A stretch of 64,000 nt of DNA from Siniperca chuatsi (Eukaryota > Chordata > Actinopteri > Centrarchiformes > Sinipercidae). This document shows positions 25,872-36,246 of this stretch, piece after piece. Location of the stretch: NCBI RefSeq assembly GCF_020085105.1, contig NC_058051.1, positions 980,001 to 1,044,000 of the forward strand. Reading direction: 5' to 3'. Under the pieces are notes generated by a model. The model searched no databases. It had not been told where the DNA came from and saw only the letters and a list, made by a program, of their open reading frames with translations. Within the stretch, counting starts at the first letter, position 1. Every line of letters begins with the position of its first letter. Both the position numbers and the translations under genes were made by a program.

Positions 25872-26200
25872 TTTATTGCAAACAGATATTTGCAGCAACA
25901 GAAATATATCCGATGATGTTGGCATTTGAAAAATCAATAAACGGCCAAAAGTGAGTCTTTGTTAAACATGAAAAATGACATTTGATCAGAGGCACAAGCA
26001 CATAAGCAAACATGAGCTAAATTTAAGCAATTCACTGAAACGAACTCATCCCCAGGTGGGACATACAGCAGCGATGGCAGCGGCTGCATCAGGCGCCGAG
26101 CAGCTGTTTCCAGGCTCTGTGACAGAAAGTCAGCGAGGTGCAAGACTTCTGTACGCAAGAACGCAAGGAGAGAAGTCGACCGACGATGGGGACCGGTGGG
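25872..26200 (-). other. Probable 3' UTR exon of lrif1-like copy A
   Basis: On the minus strand exon 4 of copy A has a strong donor (CTCTCG|GTAAGTTCG) at 26,438, 47 bases past its stop codon. The next plausible acceptor is CTCTGAG at 26,201-26,203. The stretch then runs to an AATAAA (read as TTTATT at 25,872-25,877 on the plus strand). A stop only 44-46 bases before the last junction would normally escape nonsense-mediated decay. The exon has an open frame of about 90 codons, but exon 4 does not feed into it in frame. On the plus strand a CAAAG|GTAAGT donor-like site at 26,216-26,226 is an alternative reading. Confidence 0.45.
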
Positions 26201-26484
26201 CTCAGAGCCAAATGACAAAGGTAAGTTCCATTAATCTACACAAAATGTTCCCATTATGACAACCATTTCTCAAGACGGATAATCGCAACGAGCACAGGAT
26301 AATGGTTTGATATCTCGGCTTCAAAGGCTAAAGATCGCCACAACAACCCAATGCAGTCAAGTCTTTGTGCTCTGTCAGTTTTACCTCAGCAGTTTGAGGA
26401 CGTGAACCTAATTGTAAACGCTTTCTAACGAACTTACCGAGAGTTTAAGTTTGGGGGAAGTGCAGCTGACTGTTGCTGTCCTTA

Positions 26485-29400
26485 TTAGGAGTGCAGGTTG
26501 TTGAGAGCCGCCTCATTCTGTCTGAGTTTGGCCTTCATTCGAGCGATCATCTCCTCTTGTGCCAGCTCCGTAAAGTCAAACTGCAGAGATGTGGAGGCAC
26601 CAGCTGCCCCATGAGGCTCTCTCCTGGTCCAGGTCTGGCTGCTACTTTGCTCTACAACACCAACAATCCTGTCAGGTTCACCACCGTCAGTTTGTACATT
26701 ACTGTCCATGTCGCTGTTTGGATCGGGGCGCTCAGCTTCTTCACCTCCCAGGTCCTGCATCTCACCGTCAGTGTTGGCCACCTCCTCCTCCTCCTCCTGC
26801 TCCTGCTCCCCTTGAGGCTGGAACCAAGATGGCTCCAGGCCCGGTGCTTCTTCTGCAGCCTGCTCTCCTCCAGCATCCTCGTGACGACGGCTGTCCACTT
26901 TGTGCACACTGTCAGCGGACTGAGGGACAGAACGTGGAGTCCTGGATGAGGATACGTCCCGTCCCTTGTGCATAACGTCCTTCCTGTTTTCACTGTGTGA
27001 GACTCTGCATGTAGTTTGGGTCTTCTTGGGCCTGTTGTCATTGAGCAGCTCCTGCAGGACATACACAGCAGTATCACATGAGGCTCACGTTCATCTGTTG
27101 GGAGTCATAGTTATGGGACACGATAAACCAGAGGAGTGCCATATTTTCATTGCTGTCAGGTGTTTATTGCTTACTGTGAATTAACTGCCTTTTACCTTCG
27201 GTCAGCAAGTAGACTTAACTAACCCATATTAACGTCTAACTCTTCTGAGGAACTCGGCAGCTCCATTTCCTCGTCTACAAAACTTGCTTTCGGTGTCCCC
27301 CAAGGCTTGACACTGGGCCCTATTCTTTTCTCTTATTTCATGCTTCCCCTTGGTCACATAATTAGGAGACATTATAGACTGAGTCCAGGATCAAATGATT
27401 GTGTAATAAAGTGACTGCAAAAAGTTACTATTTAAGCTACGTCAATAAACATTTCCTGCACTGGTGTTTCACTTTAGAAGCCTTCCAGCAGCCTGAACTT
27501 TAGCAGGTCTGATTAAAAAATACTATATAAAAATATTTTTTAAGAAACACCAGCTGGGTGTGCAGTGGTGATGTGTAGATCGGCTCTGACGTGATCCGAA
27601 TCCGCATGTACAAATAAATCATTCACCCCATTTCATAATATAATAATAAAGCCAAAGAAGAGCTGCCTTTTACTACATTTAAGCCCATTAAAAACACATT
27701 TATCTGCACTTTTATTCCTGTTTACAATCACTGACATGTGTTAAGAAATTACCAATGTTTATGGGAACTGACAAAACGTATTACTGGTTGCACCTAAATT
27801 ACGTGCCACCAATGTAGAGAGTTAGTCTGGAGCGCGCTTCGGTTCCTGGTAGGCCTTTGATTAGGAACATCTGCAGGAAGGAGGCCGACCAATACCGAGC
27901 CCTATGCCCAAAATTTGGGTGTACTTTTTGATTCAAACCTCAATAACCAACTTCTTCAGTCTTGTTTTCACCATATCTCAAGTATTTCTGTCTGCCACTG
28001 ACCCAGAGGAAGTTATTCACGCCTTTATTTCAAAATAGGTCTAAATTCTATTATCTATCTAGGCATTAAGCTATTTTTCCGACCTCCTAAGCCCTTAAAT
28101 AAAAGGGCACAAACCTTGGGCAGCAGGAGAAGTTCTTGAGATTTGCTACGTGTATGATTTAATATTTTATCTCAGTTTCCTTCACTTCTCATTGAGTGTC
28201 GCGTTCTTTGTCAAAGCATTTTGTAACTGTATCAAGAAAAGTGCTTTACAAATAAAGGTGTCATTATTATTGTTATTCTCACCTGATCTGCGGTGGAGTG
28301 ACTGTCTGGTTTTGTGAGAAGATCCTTCGGCTGTTTCGGGCAGATCTGGGGCAAAGTGACACGCTGTCTCTTCCTCTGCAGTTCTTTGTCTGCAGGTTCA
28401 ACAGAAGCCAGGGGGCTGGCGCCATGGACAATAAACGAGTCCGACAAATGTTACTGTGCACAAAGTCTTTCTGACAGTCAAACATCTGCTTTTAACTTTA
28501 TACCGTCAAACTCGTGCTGTATATATATCTGGTTTCCATTTTCAATAAGCAACGTAAAAGTCAGAAAGTGTAGCACAGCCCAAACAGCATACTTATTATT
28601 CAGCTGTTATTAGAGGCTACGTAGCGGAGCTAAAAGTGTGAGGTTTGCACTGAGGGTGGCGCTAGAGGAAAGGTCATGGAGTCATTCAGATAAACGGGGT
28701 GCATCCTCTGAGGAGCATGAATGTGCTCAGTAAATCTGCCTGATAGATTCAGATGTGTCCTGCGTACAAGCGGCACAGTGGTCTGATGTCAGGGAGTCAC
28801 TGAACACATTAGATTTCACCCTCTGAGGAGCATGAATATCCGCAGCTAATTTGGCGCTGTGCTGTCTGCCAAGTCTGCACCGGTGATGTTTTGATACCAC
28901 TACAAGGAGTCGCCAAAGTCTAGGGGCCCTAACCAGGTGCTCTGTAGCCGCCATAGTTCTGTAGCTATGGTGATGTCAACCGGTCCGCTACTTGAGCCTA
29001 GACTGAAATATCTCAACAGCCATTAACTGTCCCATCCTTTGGTTTATGACCAAATACGTGCAAACGTGACGACAGTCCCATCAGCTGTACTTACGTGCTA
29101 ACTAACTAATGACAGCATGCAAACTAAGATAGTGAACCTGGTAAACATTATACCTACTCTTGTAGACTCGTGTTTCACGTCCAAGGCTAAAGCTGTAAAC
29201 TTGTCAAATGACAAGTTTAAGGTTTTCTTCTACTGGTTTGTTGCTGTGACTTGAATGTAATCACCAACTGAAATGTTAAGTTACCTTCTTCCGGCTTTTA
29301 GATGACAAGTCTGATGTTGAAGGAATGGAGGACTGGGAAGACTGGGAAGCTGGCTGTGGTTCACGTGTCTCTCGTGCACTGTGGTTTCGACTGGGGTTCC

Positions 29401-30765
29401 TGATGGACAGGTAAATGCGTCCGTGGTAGATGACAACAGCGTCTTTGTAGGTCGGCGGCGCGGAGGCCTGAGGTAACGGGGAGGAGTGAGGTGTGTGCGC
29501 GGAGCCCTTTTCCCCAGGCATGGTGACCTTTTCCCCAGGCATGGTGTCCTTCAGCACCTTGTAAGCTGCGCGATTGGAGGAGACAAAAGACATTCGGAAG
29601 GGACCCGGCGCAGCCCGAACCTGTCTGCCCAGCAGTGAGGACACGTTTTCCATCCCACCGTTTCCTGTTTGGGAAGCTGGTTTCTGGCCTTTCGTCCGTA
29701 TGACTGCCGGACAGATCCATATGCCTTCAGGAGAGTCTGCGAGCTTCCTGGAGCCCTCAGACTCAGACAGGGGGAGGCCCATTCGTCTAAGCACTGAGTT
29801 TGTTAAGCTCCACAGAGGGATGCTTTTCACCTCCGCCTCCACTGGGATGTAGATTTCCAGTCTGTCAAGGACATCCATGCTCTGTGTGTTTCCCTGTGTA
29901 CACATACAGAGTTTATCAGTAAGGGTGCAGGCTCCATATCAGGTAGTTTTATAAACATTTGTACAGTTATAGAGCCCAATAACATTACCAGTTCCCATTA
30001 TTTCCTAGTTAAGATGATTGTTTAGATGACAGCTTTGATAACCATTTGTCAAATTTACACAGTCGTCACAAACGTCTAAAGTGTCAAGATTCTCAGTCTG
30101 TTATTATTGATCGATAAATCAACAACGAAACAGTGCTACAGTAGAGTTGTTGTTAGTCCTCCTCTGCTGCCCCCTTATGGTGATAACAGGCATTGACTTA
30201 GTGCTCCCTTATTAACTGAAGACGGCTACTACAGATCAGTCCAGCCCAGTCCACTGAAGTCCGCCTCCTGGTTTAAATGTCTCTGCCACATGTTATGTTC
30301 ATGTTTCTCTACATAGAGAATAACAGGCACCATTTAGCTCAGCGTTAATGCTGCATATGATATAATGTGGTGTATGAGGCAGCTGTGTCCCGGCAGCTAA
30401 CATTAGCACGAAGCCTCATCGTCCTCGTGTCCGATTAGATTTCCCTCCACACAGCTCGCGAGCAGCTGCGTCTACACGAGTCTGCTGTAACGGACTACAC
30501 GCTCACCTGTCAGCCTGACGTTATCGATAGTTTCATCGCGTGGAGAAGATCCCGCGGCGGCCGGCCCCGCACCTAGCTAAGTAAGTTAGCCGCTATCAGG
30601 CGACACCGCGGCCGCGGCGGACGTTTGAGGCTGCGGTTTCCATAGTAACAGCTAGCCGTTAACGGCGGCGCCGAGCTACGTAACGCCAGCCGGGCTTCAG
30701 CGAAAGAAAAGGCCCCGTGCTGTTGCTCGTACCTGGGTGAAACGCTCGTCTCCGGCTTCAAACAT
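26485..30765 (-). CDS. LRIF1-like protein, copy A (unnamed gene)
   Basis: Not recognised by name. Minus-strand coding exons: 30,733-30,765 (MFEAGDERFTQ), 29,285-29,893, 28,283-28,375 (acceptor uncertain) and 26,485-27,051. All are phase 0 and give 433 aa. Exon 2 has a conserved-looking N-terminal domain (LEIYIPVEAE, LTNSVLRRMGLPL, GIWICPAVIR) and, near residue 165, AVVIYHGRIYLSIR. Exon 3 is basic (RKRQRV). Exon 4 has an acidic run (EQEQEEEEEV) and ends in a short coiled coil, EEMIARMKAKLRQNEAALNN. The motif pair (VVIYHGRIYL near LRIF1's LVMCNGKVFF; the C-terminal coil near LRIF1's) and the adjacent lrif1 suggest a divergent relative, probably nuclear; that is inference. A 21-bp tandem duplication encodes MPGEKVTMPGEK, absent from copy B. 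Real gene likely, family assignment tentative. Confidence 0.72.
27283..28262 (+). mobile_element. L2/Rex-type LINE relic in intron 3 of copy A
   Basis: The stretch 27,283-27,372 reads VPQGLTLGPILFSYFMLPLG, a reverse-transcriptase motif B' region of the CR1/L2 group. From 27,845 to 28,262 a LINE C-terminal and 3' end remains (frame fragments, then AAAGTGCTTTACAAATAAAG and an ATT-rich tail). Block B keeps only the 3' part (37,449-37,830), so this LINE inserted before the duplication. Confidence 0.65.
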
Positions 30766-30830
30766 CCAGACTCGTGTTTTGTTGCATTTTCAGCGCTTCT
30801 TCGGAAAACAACCGGATATCCGGGCCGAAC
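30530..30830 (-). promoter_or_regulatory. CpG-rich promoter and 5' end of copy A
   Basis: G/C- and CpG-rich DNA surrounds the start ATG (30,763-30,765) and the first donor. It includes GCGGCGGCCGGCCCCG at about 30,550 and GCGGCCGCGG at 30,608. Just upstream of the ATG lies the 12-bp palindrome CCGGATATCCGG (30,812-30,823), which embeds ETS-like CCGGA cores. The CpG richness fits a broadly expressed gene. The same sequence is kept in block B. Confidence 0.55.
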
Positions 30831-31429
30831 TCTTCAGAATAAAAGCGCCACCCGGACTAATATCTTGCGCAGCGCATAAGGCGACAGTGTGCAGGGGCGA
30901 CACTTTTAACTAAGCACAACTTATTGATAAAATACTCATCGCGTCCCGGACCTGATCCACTTCAATGTTACTGTTGACTTTTAGGGCACGACCTATTTCT
31001 CCTTAAAGCAGTACAGATTATTAAAGTCAATCAAAGGGGAATTACACAGTGGTTGATTTGGACACAGCTCGGACTGGCTTGTTGTTGGCAGCCACTGCAG
31101 ATAACGAGGGAAGTGTGGCTTAACACTGATTTCATTTTCTGGAACCACTTATTACTCTTCGTGATTATTTAGTAGGTATGACAGTTAAACACCAAATTAC
31201 ACCACTGCCCTGTAACTAGATCACTTCAACTACTTTCTAAATTAGAATTCCCCACTTTTATTCCGAAGGCCAGACGCGCCGACAGGAAGTCTGACGGAGA
31301 AGACACACCTTGCTTCCGGTTTAGAAGGTTTCGGTTTCTTGATATTAAAAGTAATTTAATTTTCATCGTCATCAGTATCGCTGAGATCTAAACGCTGATC
31401 CAGAAATCAAAAAGCAAATCGGAGAATAA

Positions 31430-32410
31430 TTTCATACATTTATGGACATGAACAAGACTTCCATTCCTGACATGGGAAACTTTAAAATGCTAAAGCTAAA
31501 GCTGAAAATGAAATATTATAAGAAACATAACTTAATACAAATTAAAGAGAGCAACATTTTTATGTATGCGGGGAGAAAGCAGGAAAGTTGCTAGCATCAA
31601 GACTTAAAAAACAGATCTTGTATTAGATTACCAAATAATTTAACTACCACTGATCCAGATCAAATCAATAAAACCTTTACAGACTTTTAATGAAAACCTC
31701 TACAAGTCTGGCAGTGATGATGAGCCTGAAGCAAGTCAGCAAGATTACTTCACATAATCGGAAAGCTGACAGACACTCATCTGATAACACAAGGAAATAT
31801 TATTATTATAATATTATTCAATATGCAAAAAGCAGCACTGTGCACTTTAGATGCTGAAAAAGCCTTCGATCGAGTTGAACGGCCCTTTATGTTCAGGACC
31901 CTGCAAAAATGTGGTTTTGGGAAAAACTTCACGCGGTGGATCGGGACGATCTACCTGGAGCCCATTTCATTTTACATCGAGGTACGAAACAAAGATGCCC
32001 AGCTGCAGGACACACACAACTTTGAAAACATACTTTTTAACCACAACTTGTTCAATAAAAATATAGTTCAAATCTTTTACACGATATTAAATGAAATGGA
32101 TGACGTTTCCTGGAATGACGTATGGAAAAATCCAAGGAAACCCTTCAGCTGCACAAAAACACACTAAGACAATTTAAAGTACTAAAGTATATTATATTAC
32201 ACCCCGTCTTTCCCTTGCTATGTTTGGTCACGAAGAAGGTTATCACAGATAACTGGATTGCCTTAAATGCACCAACTCAGAAAGAATGGATCACTGAAGC
32301 AACAGAGATGATTAAGTTGGAAAAAGTAGCTTTCAGACTAGAAAATAATGAGACAGAATATGCTGAAACATGGGCACCAGTGGAGAAGTTCTTAATGTCA
32401 CGATAGGAAG
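31430..32410 (+). mobile_element. Degenerate L1-type LINE fragment
   Basis: Frames at 31,823-32,167 and 32,122-32,406 carry LDAEKAFDRVE and CGFGKNFTRWI (reverse-transcriptase palm of the L1/Tx1 group). They are followed, after an internal deletion, by a C-terminal tail. Stops and shifts interrupt it, so it is dead. It is present only in block A, between sequences that are close together in block B (about 45,181 and 45,373). Confidence 0.7.
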
Positions 32411-32564
32411 GGGATTTGTTTCCACTGATTTAGGCTAATAATCATTGTCTTCCTGTTCTGTCAGAGCTGTTTTACTATATTAACGTTGCATGTTGACCAT
32501 GCTGTAAAAGACAAGTGCAGTGAAATTGAGCCATGATAGTGTTCATGACTGATATTGAGGCACT

Positions 32565-32730
32565 GGTAAAGGGTTCATCATCTGGACTGGAGCCAGTTGG
32601 GGCAGGATATGTTTTCACATGCTCTGTAGAGAACATCTCTGGCATGAAGAAGAAGTGGAGGTGGAAATGAAGTCAGGACAAACTGGATGAGCAACTAAAA
32701 CCTCTGGTGGAGCAGTTCACAGGATGATGA
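32565..32730 (+). pseudogene. Broken copy of the block-distal open frame
   Basis: This repeats 45,372-45,527 of block B, but two bases are missing (CAAACTGGATG against CAAACTCTGGATG). The frame therefore ends in TGA after SGQTG instead of running on through LDEQLKPLVEQFTG. The parental protein is not recognised. Confidence 0.5.
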
Positions 32731-32873
32731 GGTCAAACCAAAGCAAAACCACATCGCTGCAGCTAACCTACAGGAAGGTCTGTCTGGCAGTGCTGGTCCA
32801 CGGTGACCCCCCATCAGTGTCCACAGCATCCAGCAATCAACGTGAGAAAAAAAGGAAAAGCACTTAAACGGGG

Positions 32874-34489
32874 ACCTGTTATGCTTTCCCTTATTTTCTG
32901 TCAGGGGCGGGAAAAGTCTGTCGCTGATTTGTTTGAGAAGCTTTGCGCCTTCAAGACAAAGCTAACGATTTTCACAACAGACCTAATGGCAACAAAATGG
33001 CTGCACTCCCCACAACTCTGCACATTCATGAGCACAGCACCGGGTTGCACCAACTTGGCGTTCTGAGTCCGAGTCCAGTTTTACGCCTTTTTCTCGCTAA
33101 GACTGGGCGTAAATCTTAAGCCTAGTCCGGAGCAGGCGTTAAGTCAAAATCCCCGATACTCCCTCTGAGGACTGAGCCAGACCGGCGGTCTAACACCAGC
33201 CACGCCACCACTAGGTCACCTGTTGAGCGATGCATCAACAAGTCCTCGAGCGTAGACATAAAGTGCATATCTTAGAAAGAATTTCCCTCGCACAGAGACT
33301 ATAATTAGCCAATTTCTTCCATTACTCCCACTTAAAACTTCAATAGATGCTTTTGTGCTTGTCTGCAAATTTATGCTGAATTACTGAACAAAGGTGTAAA
33401 CATGGAGATACATACATAACTTAAGTTGAAAAAAGATAATTCGATCAAGTGAAAATGAGGTTACGAACAAAGTTAACAAAAAAAAAATCGAATTAATTAA
33501 AATCCTAAAGTTGGCCCATATCTCGGTCAGCTCTGCTTTGTGCGGTGATCTGTCCTGGTCAATGTGTCAGCACCATACGCGCCCATTTTAGGACCTAAAT
33601 ACATTCGCTTCTGTGGCAAGACAGCAGGAGACTGTTAACAATGTGTCCTAGCAACGCACGCTGCTAGGCGATTGCCATAGTCGAGTGGGCATTCACATGG
33701 ACGCGCATCGCTAAAACCGGGCTTAGTAAAGACCAGTTGGTGCGACCCATCCCTGGGGCACACATAACACCCGACTGAGGACTTCAGCATTCCCATTAAG
33801 GTATTGCAGACTTCTGTGCAAAAGCGAAAGAGGTAATGTCTCGTATTGATGAGAGCATCTTTCAGATGGAACTGGTTGATGCGCAGTCCTCCTTTGTTTT
33901 AAAACAGCACTTGCAGTCTGAGGCTGCAGTGGACTTTTGGTGAAACCATGTTAGCCAATATCAGCTCCCCACAATAAGGAACGTGACCTTGCTAATACCG
34001 ACAAAGTTTGGATCTTGAGTTATTTTGAGGGGACACTGTTATACAAGCTGTACACTCACTTCTGTGAGATACTGTGTATTTGTTGTCTCGCTTTTCTCAG
34101 ATGAATGCCATCAAAACAAGGGCCCGTGTTCCATGACCAATGAGAAGTTGCATGAGTGTCTCGGGATTGTCCGTAATACTTATGAGCCAAACTATGTTGA
34201 AATAGTAAAATCGAGGCACTCAAACAGACTCTTCATGACAGAAGTCTGATTATGTTTGGTAGTTTTACAGTAGTAAGGCACCTGATTAAGACATGTAACG
34301 CTATCTTCTTGGAAATGCATTGAATTGTTAGTCTGGATACTGTTTTCACCTTTAATAAATATGGATCTGCTATAAGCACCTTATGTCTTCTGGAAATCAT
34401 TTCTGATGGTATCATGAACAGGCCCATTCATTGTTAGCCTGATGGCTACTGTTTTACTACATTCATCTTGCATTTATGGATATGAGGGC
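32874..34489 (+). mobile_element. Spacer between blocks with dead hAT transposase
   Basis: About 33,850-34,250 (plus strand) encodes, in broken frames, the C-terminal dimerisation region of a hAT/ZBED-like transposase: FQMELVDAQSSFVLKQHL, VDFW then a stop, YQLPTIRNVTLL, then NEKLHECLGIVRNTYEPNY. The order matches the end of hAT transposases (the EFW, FGSTYTCE, YEPNYKALV series). The middle block, where TYxCE is expected, is damaged. The rest of the spacer has no recognisable gene. The element separates the two duplicated blocks. Confidence 0.6.
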
Positions 34490-34603
34490 CAATCAGAGAC
34501 AGGAGACGGAGTCCTTACAGCATCATGTATTGAACACACTGTATCTCTGAGCTGCTGAATGCTCCTTTAAATGAGAACACAGTCCTGTACACATACACAT
34601 TTC

Positions 34604-34935
34604 TTTATTGCAAACAGATATTTGCAGCAACAGAAATATATCCGATGATGTTGGCATTTGAAAAATCAATCACAAACGGCCAAAAGTGAGTCTTTGTTAA
34701 ACATGAAAAATGACATTTGATCAGAGGCACAAGCACATAAGCAAACATGAGCTAAATTTAAGCAATTCACTGAAACGAACTCATCCCCAGGTGGGACATA
34801 CAGCAGCGACGGCAGCGGCTGCATCAGGCGCCGAGCAGCTGTTTCCAGGCTCTGTGACAGAAAGTCAGCGAGGTGCAAGACTTCTGTACGCAAGAACGCA
34901 AGGAGAGAAGTCGACCGACGATGGGGACCGGTGGG
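34604..34935 (-). other. Probable 3' UTR exon of lrif1-like copy B
   Basis: Counterpart of the copy A exon, with an acceptor after CTCTGAG and AATAAA (TTTATT at 34,604-34,609 on the plus strand). The intron before it spans 34,936-36,224 and is about 1.05 kb longer than in copy A because of the transposon insertion. Confidence 0.45.
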
Positions 34936-35149
34936 CTCAGAGCCAAATGACAAAGGTAAGTTCCATTAATCTACACAAAATGTTCCCATTATGACAACCA
35001 TTTCTCAAGACGGATAATCGCAACGAGCCCAGGATAATGGTTTGATATCTCGGCTTCAAAGGCTAAAGATCGCCACAACAACACAACAGCGGGAGCTGGG
35101 TCAAGCCTGACAAGTTAGTTTGAAGCATATTAAGCCCACCCGTGTCCAG

Positions 35150-36116
35150 AGGGGCGTGCTACGAAGCGAGAGGGTTAGCCAGAGTTTACAGTATCACGAA
35201 GGCGGCTCTCCTTTAACCTGGCTCGATCGCCATGGTAACTGATGCTGCACACATGACCTGCTCCAGAAGAGGTTGTTGTGTTCAGAGTTTCAGATTTAAA
35301 AAGCGCCGCCCTTTCACTAATTCTTTTCCTGACGATATTCTCTGAGCGATATAGATTATCCGCTGAGAGAATACTTTATATACACAAACTTTTTTTTTTT
35401 AAAAGATCATTTTTGGGGCTTTTTGCCTTTGAGAGGAACAGCTGAAGAGAGAGAGGGGAAGACGCACAGCAAAGGGCCGCGTCGGGCCGGTTTCGAACCC
35501 GCGCCGCTGCAGTAAGGACTCGTACATGGTGCGCGCTCTACCAGGTGAGCTACCGGGGTAGGCATCGCGTTGTCACGGGAACCTACGTGCATTCGGCTGG
35601 TGATATTAACACTTTACATTTTTCACAGCAGATCATCCGCACGCTAAAAGAGAAATGAGGCTCAGCAGCTGCGGTTTTTCTGCTTGGTCCTGATTTGCTG
35701 TCAAGTCCGTTTTCCACAGCTGGTACTGCAGCTAGTAGAACACAGATTAGAACATTGATTAGTCCATTGGTATTCACAGAGAATATTAAATCAATAAAAC
35801 TAAAATGCAGTTCTTGAATGTAATGTAATGATTCTTTATATTCTTTATAGCTCTCCATTATAACGACCTGATCCTCTTGACTGACGTGGGAGGCACACAA
35901 CTGGTCCATTTTGTGTGGAAGAAGAGTGAAATGACAAACGCTCCCTTCTTTGGGAATGTGCACAGAACCTGATGAAGAAAACCCGGTTAACAAAGACAGT
36001 TGATGCCACCGCCATGATACCCGTTATCTCTTGATTGGGGTTTTAGGTTTTGTTGAACCGGCAAACACAAAGAAAGCCTGGCAATGTCGAACTTGCTTCG
36101 TAGTACACCCCCCTTA
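35150..36116. mobile_element. DNA transposon with TACGAAGC inverted ends (ISL2EU-like)
   Basis: Left end AGGGGCGTGCTACGAAGC (35,150-35,167). Right end GCTTCGTAGTACACCCCCCT (36,095-36,114), its inverted match apart from two or three bases. The inner ends (TTTAACCTGGCTCGATCGCC) recall fish ISL2EU/IS4EU elements. No intact transposase is visible. It is present in the 3' UTR intron of copy B and absent from copy A, so it arrived after the duplication or was lost from A. Family name from memory, moderate certainty. Confidence 0.6.
35391..35572 (-). mobile_element. tRNA-derived SINE with poly(A) tail
   Basis: Read on the minus strand it has a polymerase III A box (TAGCTCACCTGGTAGAGC) and B box (GGGTTCGAAACC) spaced as in a tRNA. 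A GCCCTTTGCTGTGCGTC body, CTCTCTCTCTTC and an A-rich tail ending at 35,391 follow. It sits inside the TACGAAGC transposon. The tRNA-like part lacks a proper cloverleaf and anticodon loop, so it is a SINE head and not a tRNA gene. Confidence 0.7.
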
Positions 36117-36246
36117 GGCGTCTGATCGTTTGTGTCAGTGCAGCCAAGTCTTTGTGCTCTGTCAGTTTTACCTCAGCAGTTTGAGGACGTGAACCTAATT
36201 GTAAACGCTTTCTAACGAACTTACCGAGAGTTTAAGTTTGGGGGAA

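Larger units (their letters stand above)
25722..32873. repeat. Segmental duplication, block A
   Basis: Block A matches block B (34,490-45,633) in direct orientation, beginning CAATCAGAGACAGGAGACGG and ending CATCCAGCAATCAAC. It holds lrif1-like copy A with its promoter. By eye, identity in shared unique parts is very high, with many stretches of over 100 bases differing at one or two positions. Unique to A are an L1-type LINE relic at about 31,430-32,410, an RT fragment at 27,283-27,372 and a MITE in intron 2. Confidence 0.93.

Noticed and set aside
26473..26949. 158-codon plus-strand frame (and its twin at 36,238-36,723)
   Set aside because: Antisense shadow of exon 4 of the lrif1-like gene. 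The Leu/Pro run is the complement of the GAG-rich acidic segment.
28376..28447. Upstream extension of exon 3 in the lrif1-like gene
   Set aside because: The frame is open, but the only good acceptor further up would start with an in-frame TAA. The copies differ here by a burst of changes, as expected for intron.
35489..35560. tRNA gene
   Set aside because: A and B boxes are present, but the stems do not form a full cloverleaf and a SINE body with A tail follows.
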